A DNA stretch of 55,798 nt from Candidatus Goldiibacteriota bacterium HGW-Goldbacteria-1. Its GTDB lineage: Bacteria > Oederibacteriota > PGYV01. Where the stretch lies: NCBI GenBank assembly GCA_002839855.1, contig PGYV01000011.1, positions 1 through 55,798 on the forward strand, read 5' to 3'. This document shows, piece after piece, positions 45,369 through 54,000 of the stretch; position 1 is the stretch's first letter, and each line of letters opens with the position of its first letter. The notes under the pieces are model-generated. The model had not been told where the DNA came from, ran no database searches, and saw only the letters and a program-made list of their open reading frames with translations. Made by a program: the position numbers and the translations under genes.

Positions 45369-46028
45369 ATGAAAAACAGAATGATTGCTTTGCCACTTAC
45401 GGTAATAACCATAATCCTGTGCTTTCCTGTCACACTTGCGTTTACGGATATCCTTAAAAATCTTACGATAAATTCACGCATTGAACTGGGATTCTTTATA
45501 GGTTTTGCGGTGTACCTAATTATTCATATTGTGTTATATAAACCTGTTTTTATGCACGTTATGGCGCATGAATTAACTCATATTTTCTGGGCTTTTCTTT
45601 TTGGCGGAAAGGCAAAAAAACTTGAAGTGTCAGCCAGCGGGGGAAGGGTGCTTATTAACAGGACAAATTTTGTAATTACGCTGGCGCCGTATTTTTTTCC
45701 GCTTTATACATTCATATTTCTGGCGGTCTATATTATCGCTAAAGAACAGTACCTGCCATATATTGCTTTTTTAATAGGGGCCAGCCTGTCTTTTCATATA
45801 GCCCTTACGCTTTATTCAATGAAGACAGCACAGAGTGATTTTCACGAAGACAGCAATATATTCTTTTCGCTGTCTTTTGTGTACCTGATGAATGTACTTG
45901 TGATTGCAATGATATTTTCACTTTTATCCGAAAAGGTAAATTATATGGACTTTTTAAAGGATGTCCCGGGAAAATTTATCTATATGTATAATAAAACAAA
46001 ACACTTTTTCACTGCTTTTGCGGGCTGA
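45369..46028 (+). CDS. HExxH integral membrane protein (M50-like)
   Basis: A 219-residue protein with about six membrane helices. The second helix region ends with MAHELTHIFWAFLFGG, giving the zinc-protease motif H67-E68-x-x-H71 next to a membrane segment, as in M50 peptidases. A second conserved Asp motif is less clear: NVLVIAMIF lacks the usual LDG, although a DFHEDSN segment is present. It may be a divergent site-2-type protease or an inactive relative. The ribosome-binding site is weak, so expression may depend on read-through from pilT. It ends nine bases from the convergent gene. Confidence 0.62.
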   Translation: MKNRMIALPLTVITIILCFPVTLAFTDILKNLTINSRIELGFFIGFAVYLIIHIVLYKPVFMHVMAHELTHIFWAFLFGGKAKKLEVSASGGRVLINRTNFVITLAPYFFPLYTFIFLAVYIIAKEQYLPYIAFLIGASLSFHIALTLYSMKTAQSDFHEDSNIFFSLSFVYLMNVLVIAMIFSLLSEKVNYMDFLKDVPGKFIYMYNKTKHFFTAFAG

Positions 46029-46037
46029 TTTTTAAAA

Positions 46038-47735
46038 TTACCAGCCCAGCTCCTGCTGTTGTACCTTTTTAAATTCTTCCGTTATTTTCTTCATATTTGT
46101 CTTGGCATCCGCATTATCGGGGTCAAGTTCAAGCAGCTGCTGCCATGTTTTCATTGATTCCTGAAATTCCCCTTTTGTGTACTGGAGCACTGCTTTATTG
46201 TAAAGCGATGAAATGGTTTTTTCGCGTTCTGATTTCTGCTTTTCGGCTTTAACTTCAACTGTGCGGATTTTATCCTGCGCACTTTTTATGTAATTATATA
46301 CCTGGCGCTGAAGCGGGGAGGCCTTTATGACCTTATCCCACTGTTCAATGGCAGCCGCGTAATTACCGGCGGTATACTGATCAAGGCCGGCGTCAAAATT
46401 TTTCTGTATAACAACCCGGTTCTTCTGTTCCTGAACAATATTTTCCTGGCCAAGTTTTTTTACGATTTCCTGTGTGTCGCGGAATTTTTTCCAGGCAATA
46501 CTGTTGGAAGGGTCTATATCCAGGATGCTTTTAAGAGATACCATGGCGTCAATATAAAGTTTGTCTTCAATAAGTTTATCAGCCTCGACAAATAAAGATG
46601 ACAGTTGTTTTCTTTTTGATAAAAGCGTAATTTCATCTTTTTTAGCCGTAAAAAATGCATTGGAAGGCTCCCATGCCAGTGCTTTATCGGCTGCGGCAGC
46701 GGCTGCGTCATAGTCCTGTGAATATAACGCTTTTTCTATATCAAGTTTCAAGGAATCAAGCGTTTCGGTTTTTATTTTTGTCACAAGTTCTGACCTTAAT
46801 TTTTCTTTTTGGTCTTTAATTCTGTTTTCGGCCGCCCTGATATCGTCGCCAAAGCCGTAAGACAGGGCGAATCGGTGTGAAAAATCATAGGGCATTTTTA
46901 CATAAGCATAATCCGCCGTGAATCCGTATAATGTAATTGAAGCACCCGCTGAAAATCCTTCTGAATTTAAGCCGCCTGAAACCGTGCCAATTCCATATGC
47001 TGAATAGGATGCGCCTGCTGACCACTGCATATCAGGGCTGAATTCTTCTTTTGAAAGGCCGGCACTAAGCTGAAGCATACCCTGTATATCATTTATCACC
47101 GGTATTTCATAGCCCAGAGAAGCGCGGTATTGTAAACTTAGAGTATCAGACGATGAAGAATTATATGAAAAAACAGGTTTAATCAGGTTAACAATGCCTG
47201 CGGCAAGGCGTATATCATACGGCAGTTTAATAAGAGCTCCCATATCCATTCCATAGCCTGACGAAGATATGCCGTAAAAATCATGATTTAAATACTTTAT
47301 AGTTATGCCGGCGCTGTAATTATGAAACATGGTATACGCGTATGATAACAATACCGATTTATAAGAATCGCTGAATTCACCTGTTACTATGTTATTAATG
47401 TCGCGTTCTTCTATTATGCCGGCATCAAGAAGAAGCCCGGATACAGAAACAGTGCCGGCTTCTAATATGGGCATCGCGTAAGAAGCCGCGCTGATGTAAG
47501 AACCTTCAAACAAGTTATAAAATGCAAGAGAGACTGACTGTTTTTCCAGCAGCGCAAGGCCGGCAGGATTAACAAAAGAAGAAAAAGCTTCTTTGGAAAA
47601 AGCCGCACCGCTTCCGGAAAGGGAAGAGTTTTTAGCGCTTATGTCATTAAAGAATGACAGGGTTCCGGAAAAAAGCGCTGCGGGTAATATGGTAATTATT
47701 ATTAACGCAGGAATAATAAGTATTTTTGTTTTCAT
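46038..47735 (-). CDS. PorV/PorQ-like outer-membrane barrel fused to TPR repeats
   Basis: A 565-residue exported protein starting behind GGGGAG, with signal peptide (about 1-23). Residues 25-300 are a PorV/PorQ-like barrel (SFFNDISAKNSSLSGSGAAF; SSFVNPAGLALLEKQSVSLA; ending HRFALSYGFGDD). Residues 305-560 are helical, with a coiled-coil start and about five TPR units (EKALYSQDYDAAAAAADKAL; DAGLDQYTAGNYAAAIEQWDKV; KAVLQYTKGEFQESMKTWQQL). The TPR tail must lie in the periplasm or outside the cell and could bind exported clients. It shares barrel family and TPR habit with the plus-strand neighbours. Confidence 0.82.
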   Translation of the reverse strand: MKTKILIIPALIIITILPAALFSGTLSFFNDISAKNSSLSGSGAAFSKEAFSSFVNPAGLALLEKQSVSLAFYNLFEGSYISAASYAMPILEAGTVSVSGLLLDAGIIEERDINNIVTGEFSDSYKSVLLSYAYTMFHNYSAGITIKYLNHDFYGISSSGYGMDMGALIKLPYDIRLAAGIVNLIKPVFSYNSSSSDTLSLQYRASLGYEIPVINDIQGMLQLSAGLSKEEFSPDMQWSAGASYSAYGIGTVSGGLNSEGFSAGASITLYGFTADYAYVKMPYDFSHRFALSYGFGDDIRAAENRIKDQKEKLRSELVTKIKTETLDSLKLDIEKALYSQDYDAAAAAADKALAWEPSNAFFTAKKDEITLLSKRKQLSSLFVEADKLIEDKLYIDAMVSLKSILDIDPSNSIAWKKFRDTQEIVKKLGQENIVQEQKNRVVIQKNFDAGLDQYTAGNYAAAIEQWDKVIKASPLQRQVYNYIKSAQDKIRTVEVKAEKQKSEREKTISSLYNKAVLQYTKGEFQESMKTWQQLLELDPDNADAKTNMKKITEEFKKVQQQELGW

Positions 47736-47748
47736 TTTTGACTCCCCG

Positions 47749-50133
47749 TTATTTTATTAACGTTATTTTTTTAGTTTCGGTTTTTGTTTTTCCGGCAGAT
47801 ACTGCTTCTATTTTGGCAAGATATGTCCCTGCCAGGACAGTCCTGCCGTTATTGTCTTTGCCGTCCCAGAAGTCATTTTCACGGGCGCCGGCAGGCAGTA
47901 TGTTATTTTCCATTATTGTCCTTACCATGCGTCCGGCAAGGTCATATATTTTTATTGTAACTTCGGAAGCAGTGTCCAGATAATATGACAGCGCTGCTTT
48001 TGACCCGTACTTGAACGGGTTTGGATATGTAGAGAAAGATAGTTTTTCAGAAGCGCCGGCAATTGCACCTGTACCGGAACTCATCGGGAATGTCTGCCCT
48101 AATGCAGCTGATACAGCCACCGGTTTCAGCGGGTCCAGATACTGATAAACCCCGATTGCTGCGGCGGAATTAAGTACCAGCCGGACATTGCCGGCTGCCG
48201 CGTTGTCTTTGATATCGCCTGTAACAGTGATTATTGTAGAAGCGGTGGATGTTAAAGGAATAGGCGATGAAAAAGGTATGTATATCGTGTCTGATGAAAA
48301 CGCTGATATCACGGCCGAATCGGAAACTGCCGGCGAAAGAATTGAGACTTTAATTGAGGAGAAAAATGCGTCCGCGTTGACCGACGCGCCGTCAATATTG
48401 CGGGCGGTAAGGGTTATACCGTATGCCATTATTGTATTGCCTTCTCCGAATGAAAGAGGGGATGAAAGAGATATCTGCATTATTGCAACATCTGCCTGTC
48501 CTGAATAAAGTGTCTTTGGCATTAAAGGCGTAACGCCGGCTTTAAGCGAACTTGAAAGCAGGGCTGAAGGCGAAGTGTACACGGATGAAGCTGATGTGAC
48601 AGAAGCCGGCGAGAATGAATTAATGTCGCGCGCAAGTATATCCGAAGACGGCACAATTACAATTCTGAAATCATCTGCGGTTGTTGAAGAACTTATATTG
48701 GCCCTGACTGTAACTGTGGCTGATGATGCGGAAGCAATTCCAACTGAATTTATAAGGGGTATGTTTATTATGCTGCCGGAAGATTCAATTGTGCTGTCTT
48801 TAATGCCGTAAATTATTGTTCCGGAAAGGTCTGTTACCGATATCTTTGAAAAAAGTGATGAGGGGATGATAGGCGTTCCGGAATTGTCGGTAACCTGAAG
48901 TTTCAGGTTGTAAACCTGGCCGGAAGCTGTAAGTGAATTGCCCGGGTTGTTAAGAATCATTTTTACAAGGGGCACATTGACCTGCCCTTCGTTTATGGTC
49001 AAAGGGATTATATCCGTAAATGATGCGCTGATTTCGCTGCAGTTTTTTTGAAGAGTGGTGAAGTTTGAATAGATAGGGAAACCCGTTGTGTCAACGGCTG
49101 AAGCTGCAACTGTGACGGTTTTTATAGTATAAAAATCATAAGCCAAAAAGGAAGAAGGTTCGTTAAGTGAAATGATAAAGTTAGTTCCCGCGGTTATTGT
49201 TGATGAAACCGCGCTTATTACGACGTTTGCCGTAATAGTTGTTTCTGCGGGTATGTTAAGAAGGGAAAGCGGTATTTCAATTGGGTTTGTGGAAGATGGG
49301 ATTGACGCGCCTGACACGGTGCCGTAAACTGTCCCTGAATTTTTGTCCTGAAGTTTTATTGACTGTATAAGCGCTGACGGGGCAAGTGTTACACCCAGCG
49401 GTGAAAAAGTCTGCACGGTTAAGGTAAGCCCTGCCGCCACTATAGGAGCGGAATTTGGCCCCGAAGCGTTATAGAATCTGAAGGAAAACGGGATAATATT
49501 TTCCTGGCCTGTTGAAATCGCGGGCTGCATTGTGCCGGCGTCGTGGGTTATTTCCAGCAGGTCCGCGGGTGTGGTCTGAGTGATAAGCATTACAGGGGGC
49601 GATGAAGGCAGGTCCAAAATATCCGCCGTTCCCGAGTTAAAGGAAATATTTTCACCCTGAAATTCAACTGTGCCCTGGCCGGGTGATCCGGAAATATCAA
49701 CTGTAACCCATAATCCGGAATTGTTTGATACCACAAAATTAAAATTATTATACCACCAGTTATTATTGCCTGAAGTCTGCGTGAAATCGGAAGGAAGCGT
49801 GCCTACAAGCACCGCTGTTGCAGGGTCAAATTCCGGCGCGTCAACAGGCATATACCATAACTTAACGCTGTTTGGCGCAATTGAATCCGGTTCCACTGCA
49901 GAACCTATGTACCAGCTGTCTTTGTAATTCTGCACTGCAAAATGTGTAAGTGTGTCGCCTTGCGCATCGGCGTTTATTTTAAGGTGGAAAACCGGATTGT
50001 CAGTACTTGTGGCCTGAAGGTACTGGCCGGCATAGCCGTAATTCTGCACAGTAACAGAAGTTACAGATGAATAGATAAGGAAAGGAAATGACAGAATAAA
50101 AATTAAGGATAATAATCGGTGTGTTGTTTTCAC
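47749..50133 (-). CDS. Secreted beta-sandwich protein with FlgD-like tail
   Basis: A 794-residue exported protein read from GTG 50133 behind GGGAGG. Signal peptide at 1-22. Four or so tandem sandwich repeats of about 150 residues follow, each with threonine/serine-rich strands and recurrent phrases such as PLTINEGQVNVPLVKMILNN and SGQADVAIMQISLSSPLSF. The C-terminus is a FlgD-like domain: FSTYPNPFKYGSKAALSYYL, IKIYDLAGRMVRTI, WDGKDNNGRTVLAGTYLAKI. It lies 13 bases upstream of the barrel-TPR gene in one operon, mirroring the pair at 38710-43062. Confidence 0.82.
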   Translation of the reverse strand: MKTTHRLLSLIFILSFPFLIYSSVTSVTVQNYGYAGQYLQATSTDNPVFHLKINADAQGDTLTHFAVQNYKDSWYIGSAVEPDSIAPNSVKLWYMPVDAPEFDPATAVLVGTLPSDFTQTSGNNNWWYNNFNFVVSNNSGLWVTVDISGSPGQGTVEFQGENISFNSGTADILDLPSSPPVMLITQTTPADLLEITHDAGTMQPAISTGQENIIPFSFRFYNASGPNSAPIVAAGLTLTVQTFSPLGVTLAPSALIQSIKLQDKNSGTVYGTVSGASIPSSTNPIEIPLSLLNIPAETTITANVVISAVSSTITAGTNFIISLNEPSSFLAYDFYTIKTVTVAASAVDTTGFPIYSNFTTLQKNCSEISASFTDIIPLTINEGQVNVPLVKMILNNPGNSLTASGQVYNLKLQVTDNSGTPIIPSSLFSKISVTDLSGTIIYGIKDSTIESSGSIINIPLINSVGIASASSATVTVRANISSSTTADDFRIVIVPSSDILARDINSFSPASVTSASSVYTSPSALLSSSLKAGVTPLMPKTLYSGQADVAIMQISLSSPLSFGEGNTIMAYGITLTARNIDGASVNADAFFSSIKVSILSPAVSDSAVISAFSSDTIYIPFSSPIPLTSTASTIITVTGDIKDNAAAGNVRLVLNSAAAIGVYQYLDPLKPVAVSAALGQTFPMSSGTGAIAGASEKLSFSTYPNPFKYGSKAALSYYLDTASEVTIKIYDLAGRMVRTIMENNILPAGARENDFWDGKDNNGRTVLAGTYLAKIEAVSAGKTKTETKKITLIK

Positions 50134-50171
50134 TATGAAAACCTCCCTGATTTACATAATTAACATATTTA

Positions 50172-50200
50172 ATTATAGAAGATGACGGGATAAAAGTAAA
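50172..50200 (-). promoter_or_regulatory. Sigma70-type promoter of the minus-strand envelope operon
   Basis: On the minus strand, TTTACT (50200-50195), 17 bases, TATAAT (50177-50172), 39 bases before the GTG start. Confidence 0.7.
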
Positions 50201-50345
50201 GGAAAATGATTTTTTATCATAAAATACAAAGGGTTTATGTATATTTGTCACTATCCGGTTCTTTGATGCGGCAGGTATGTAATTAACAATTTCACAGGGC
50301 AGAAGATTATTTTGTTATAAATAAAGGGTATTTCGAAAAGTGTTA

Positions 50346-50357
50346 TCAAGTACTTGA
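50346..50357. promoter_or_regulatory. Palindrome overlapping the regulator promoter, candidate operator
   Basis: TCAAGTACTTGA is a perfect 12-bp palindrome that covers four bases of the -35 element at 50354-50359. Binding there would block RNA polymerase, so autorepression by the gene just downstream is plausible. Confidence 0.5.
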
Positions 50358-50383
50358 CAATTGGCATGCTAAAAAAGTATAAT
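50354..50383 (+). promoter_or_regulatory. Consensus sigma70-type promoter of the MerR-like gene
   Basis: TTGACA (50354-50359), 18 bases, TATAAT (50378-50383). Both hexamers are perfect. The start codon is 37 bases further on. Confidence 0.82.
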
Positions 50384-50419
50384 TATAATGTATATATTAT
50401 AAGGAGGATGTTATTAATT

Positions 50420-50677
50420 ATGGAAGATACAGTTATGCCCGCGGTTAAGTTGTATAAAAGAATTTATTCTATTAATGAGGCCGCAGAGGTTCTAAATGTA
50501 CACCAACAGACATTAAGAAATTGGGAGCGTCATCAGCTGATACTTCCAATGAGGGCTGCGCAAAGGCGTATTTATACGGAAAAAGATGTTTTTATATGCA
50601 GAAAAATTAAAGAGTTTTCAGACAAGGGTATTTGTTTAAAAAGAATAAAGGAATTATTAAAAAATATAATTATATAA
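50420..50677 (+). CDS. MerR-type helix-turn-helix regulator, short form
   Basis: An 85-residue protein from the ATG at 50420. Longer frames start inside the promoter, and an ATG at 50408 touches the AGGAGG. The sequence IYSINEAAEVLNVHQQTLRNWERHQLI is the MerR helix-turn-helix, followed by the wing RAAQRRIYTEKDV and IKEFSDKGICLKRIKELL. The dimerisation coiled coil and effector domain of full MerR proteins are missing, so it is a small excisionase- or HspR-like form. It is probably co-transcribed with the ComFB gene 15 bases on, and may bind the palindrome at 50346-50357. Confidence 0.85.
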   Translation: MEDTVMPAVKLYKRIYSINEAAEVLNVHQQTLRNWERHQLILPMRAAQRRIYTEKDVFICRKIKEFSDKGICLKRIKELLKNIII

Positions 50678-50692
50678 ACGGAGGCAGGGAAA

Positions 50693-50980
50693 ATGCAGGC
50701 GGAAAAAGAAGGCTTTATACTCAAGAATTATATGGAAGACATCACCAGAAGAAATATTGAAGAACAGTTTGAGTCAAGGGAAGATATATGCAAGTGCGAC
50801 AGGTGTAAGATGGATATACTTGCGTATGCTTTAAATAACCTTCCTGCCAGATATGTAGTAACGGACAGGGGGCATATTTTTACCAAATTAAAGGAAATGG
50901 AAATGCAGTTTATGGCCGATGTGACAAGGGAAGTATATAAAGCTGTGGAATTTGTAAAGGCGCATCAAAGGCATCAATGA
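50693..50980 (+). CDS. ComFB-family protein
   Basis: A 95-residue cytosolic protein behind GGAGG. It matches the late-competence ComFB family: NYMEDITRRNI, then the cysteine cluster CKCDRCKMDILAYALNNLPARYVVT. The three cysteines could bind zinc. ComFB proteins are linked to competence, and members have been reported as cyclic-dinucleotide receptors acting on type IV pilus functions. A PilT-type gene lies 5 kb away, which makes a pilus or surface role reasonable here. The function in this organism is inferred. Confidence 0.82.
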   Translation: MQAEKEGFILKNYMEDITRRNIEEQFESREDICKCDRCKMDILAYALNNLPARYVVTDRGHIFTKLKEMEMQFMADVTREVYKAVEFVKAHQRHQ

Positions 50981-51024
50981 TTAATATCACTGAAAATCTT
51001 AAGGAATTGGTGTATATGTAAGTT

Positions 51025-54000
51025 ATGTTTAAAACGGGGGCGGTTACAGGCGCTTTATTAGAGCGCTCGCGGTTAGCATGTATCACGCGTGTGTTTATAT
51101 TTCTATGCGCGTTTTGTGCTGTTTTTGCAGGTGTTTCCAATGGGGCGGAAAATTACACCGCTTATGACCCTGCGGGAAAAGTATATATCTACAGGTCGTT
51201 TGATGAAACCGGTGAAGTGGTGGGGGGAAGTAAGCGTGAAATTAATAATGGAAACGCGCGTGTTTCCGAAACAACTATAAAACCTTCTGAACTTCAAAAA
51301 CTTGCCGGCAGAAAAGGCGCGCCTAAAGGGCATGAGAATTACAGAGAAGCATCGGTAAAGGTCCGTAAACTTAAGGACACGCTCTATCGCGCGGAGCTGT
51401 CCGGCAAAAAAGACGGCCAGTGGTACCGCATGAAAGTGCCGGTGCCTAAAGGGTACAGGGTAAGGAAAATATTAAGGGACGACGGCGTTGAAATTATAAA
51501 TGATGAAAGTGATATTAAGTGGTATCTTGATAAGGGGCACGTTTATTTTTATGATGACCCTGTAAGCGGTTATTCAGTTGTATTATCGCCGCCGCAGCCT
51601 AATTTTTCCATAATGGTTGAAGAGCCGCTGCAAAGCGCCGGCCAGATGTCGGCTATTATTTATCCGTATAACGGGGAAGCTGATGTAATAAATGGAATTG
51701 ATTTATATGACCATCTTGGAAGAAGCGGGGATAACGGTTTTGGACAGGATTTTTCCACAGACAGCGGCGCCAAGCTTGCGCTTAGGTACACTTATGGCGG
51801 AAATACTTTTCAATACGGCAACCCTTCCACATCTGTTACCAGGGATTTTACCCACACAAGCACAACGTACACTCACCTTAATAATACGCCGTGGGGTGAG
51901 ACAGAAGCTGTAATAAGCACTGTTTTTCAGACGACAGTTGGAGGCACAGAACTTCCTTTTCTTGTAAATAAAAAGACAATAATAAGGGGCAATAGAAAAT
52001 GGTTTGCGACAATTTATTATATTACCAACAACGGGCCGGGTACGGCAGTTAATGTAAGGTTTTTTCAGGGGTGTGACTGGAGCCTGAATGGTTCTGAAAA
52101 CGGAAATGATTGTTCTTTTGACGCGGCTAATGACACCATGCTTGGATACAATTCTTCGGGAAGCGTTATTTCTTACGGCGGATTTTCAGGCTTTCTTTCA
52201 AGCGCGGCGCATCAGGCAAGCAATCAGAATCAGCTTTGGCTGAAAATAAGGCAGGCGGCTCTTACAAATTCAAATTCTTTTTCAGGAAAGGCTTCAACGG
52301 CACTTGAATGGAACCTTGGAGCCATTCAGGCGGGGCAAAGGTCTGTGGCGGAAATTATATGGGGATATGGAAATACCTTAAACGGACAGGCGCAGACAGA
52401 TATGCAGAATGAAATAGATTACGGAAAAGGGAAACTGCATGATACCGGAATTTTGGCTTTAACAAGCCCGGCGGACGGCAGGGCTTATCAGAACAGCGAC
52501 GGATATGTAATGATAACCGGGACTGCTGTAAATTACGGGTTAAGGGACTGGACAGACCTGCCTGTCCGTATAAGCATCACAGGGCCGGCAGGATTCAACC
52601 CTGTTGATTCCACTTTTACGGCTGTCAATCTTATAGTGCCGACGTCAGAGCAGGCAGAAGCGGGGTGCAGGTTTGATATAAGCACAGTGCCTGCGGGTGA
52701 ATATACAATAAAGATGTACACAAACCTTGCGGGCGACACAGGCATTGCCGATATGAACACCAATAACGACAGTAAAACAGTTAAAATAATTGTCGGCGGG
52801 CTGTCGGTTAACCCGCAGACATCCCAGGTTGTGTCTGTCGGGCAGCACGGTGATATTGACCTGACGGCAAGCAATACTTCGGGAGCTGACAGTAATTTTG
52901 ATATCAGTATTTCTTCGCATACAAAGAGCTGGCCGACATATATTTTAAACGGCAGTGATTCGGTTCAGATTGCCGGCGATACAAACGGGGACGGAACGTG
53001 GGATTACGTAAACCCGGCTTATGATTCCAACGGAAACGGGAAGCCGGATATTCATATAAATAACGGCGATGATTATCATATAGTTTTCAGAAAACAGGTT
53101 TCCGGCACCGCTGAAAGCGGCGAAACAGATATAACAAAACTTTTATTTACGGGTATTAATTTCCCGTTTGTTTCCTGCGAAGTATCTGAAGAAACAACAG
53201 CCGCTTATAAAGACGCTGTAAATAAGACTTTGTGGCTGCATGGGCCTGTTCAATCGCCGGCAGTGCATATAAGAAGCCTTACCACCCTTACTGATACAGC
53301 CGCGGCAGGCGGAGCCCAAGGGGTAAGTTATACAATGGTGCCAAGGTACACGGGCGTGACGTTTGCGCTTTCTCCCGAATTATACCGGGGGCTTAGGATA
53401 ACCCAGGATATTCCAATCACTCTTATATTAAGTACGGGCGGCGTAAGTATGAACGGCACCGCGTATTTGTTTTATACTAACGGATTCAACTCCGCTCTTA
53501 TAGGAACGGCGGCTTTCAACAACATAAACAGGGCTGACGGAGCGCAGATTGTGTACACAAGGAATGTGAATATAACCGCGCCGGTTGAAATACCTGCCGG
53601 GTATAAAGTTGTACTTCGTTTTGAAAACACGGGAAACAACGATTCTCATTTTAATATTTATCATAACTCAACGGAACGCTCCAATCTTGCTGTTTATACA
53701 ACGGAATATGTGGGTGTTGATTGGATTAAAAGTTATGACGCCGCGGGGAATACAAAAGACGCGCATGCGTCCGGCGGGACGGTAAGATTTGCCGCGCAGG
53801 TTTCAGACCCTTTTGGCGCTTATGACGTTGCAGGGGCGAATATCATTATTTATAACCCTTCCGGTGTTACGGTGTCGGCATACGCTGCGATGGATTATGA
53901 CAGCCAGGGCACCGGATATAAAGTTTTTTATAATGATTTTGTTATTCCGCCCGCGGGGCCGGAAGGTGTGTGGCACGCTTACGTGGAAGGGGTGGAGGGT

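Noticed and set aside
47726-49927. Plus-strand frames inside the secreted-protein gene at 47749-50133
   Set aside because: They are antisense shadows of a gene with clear signal peptide, start site and FlgD-like tail.
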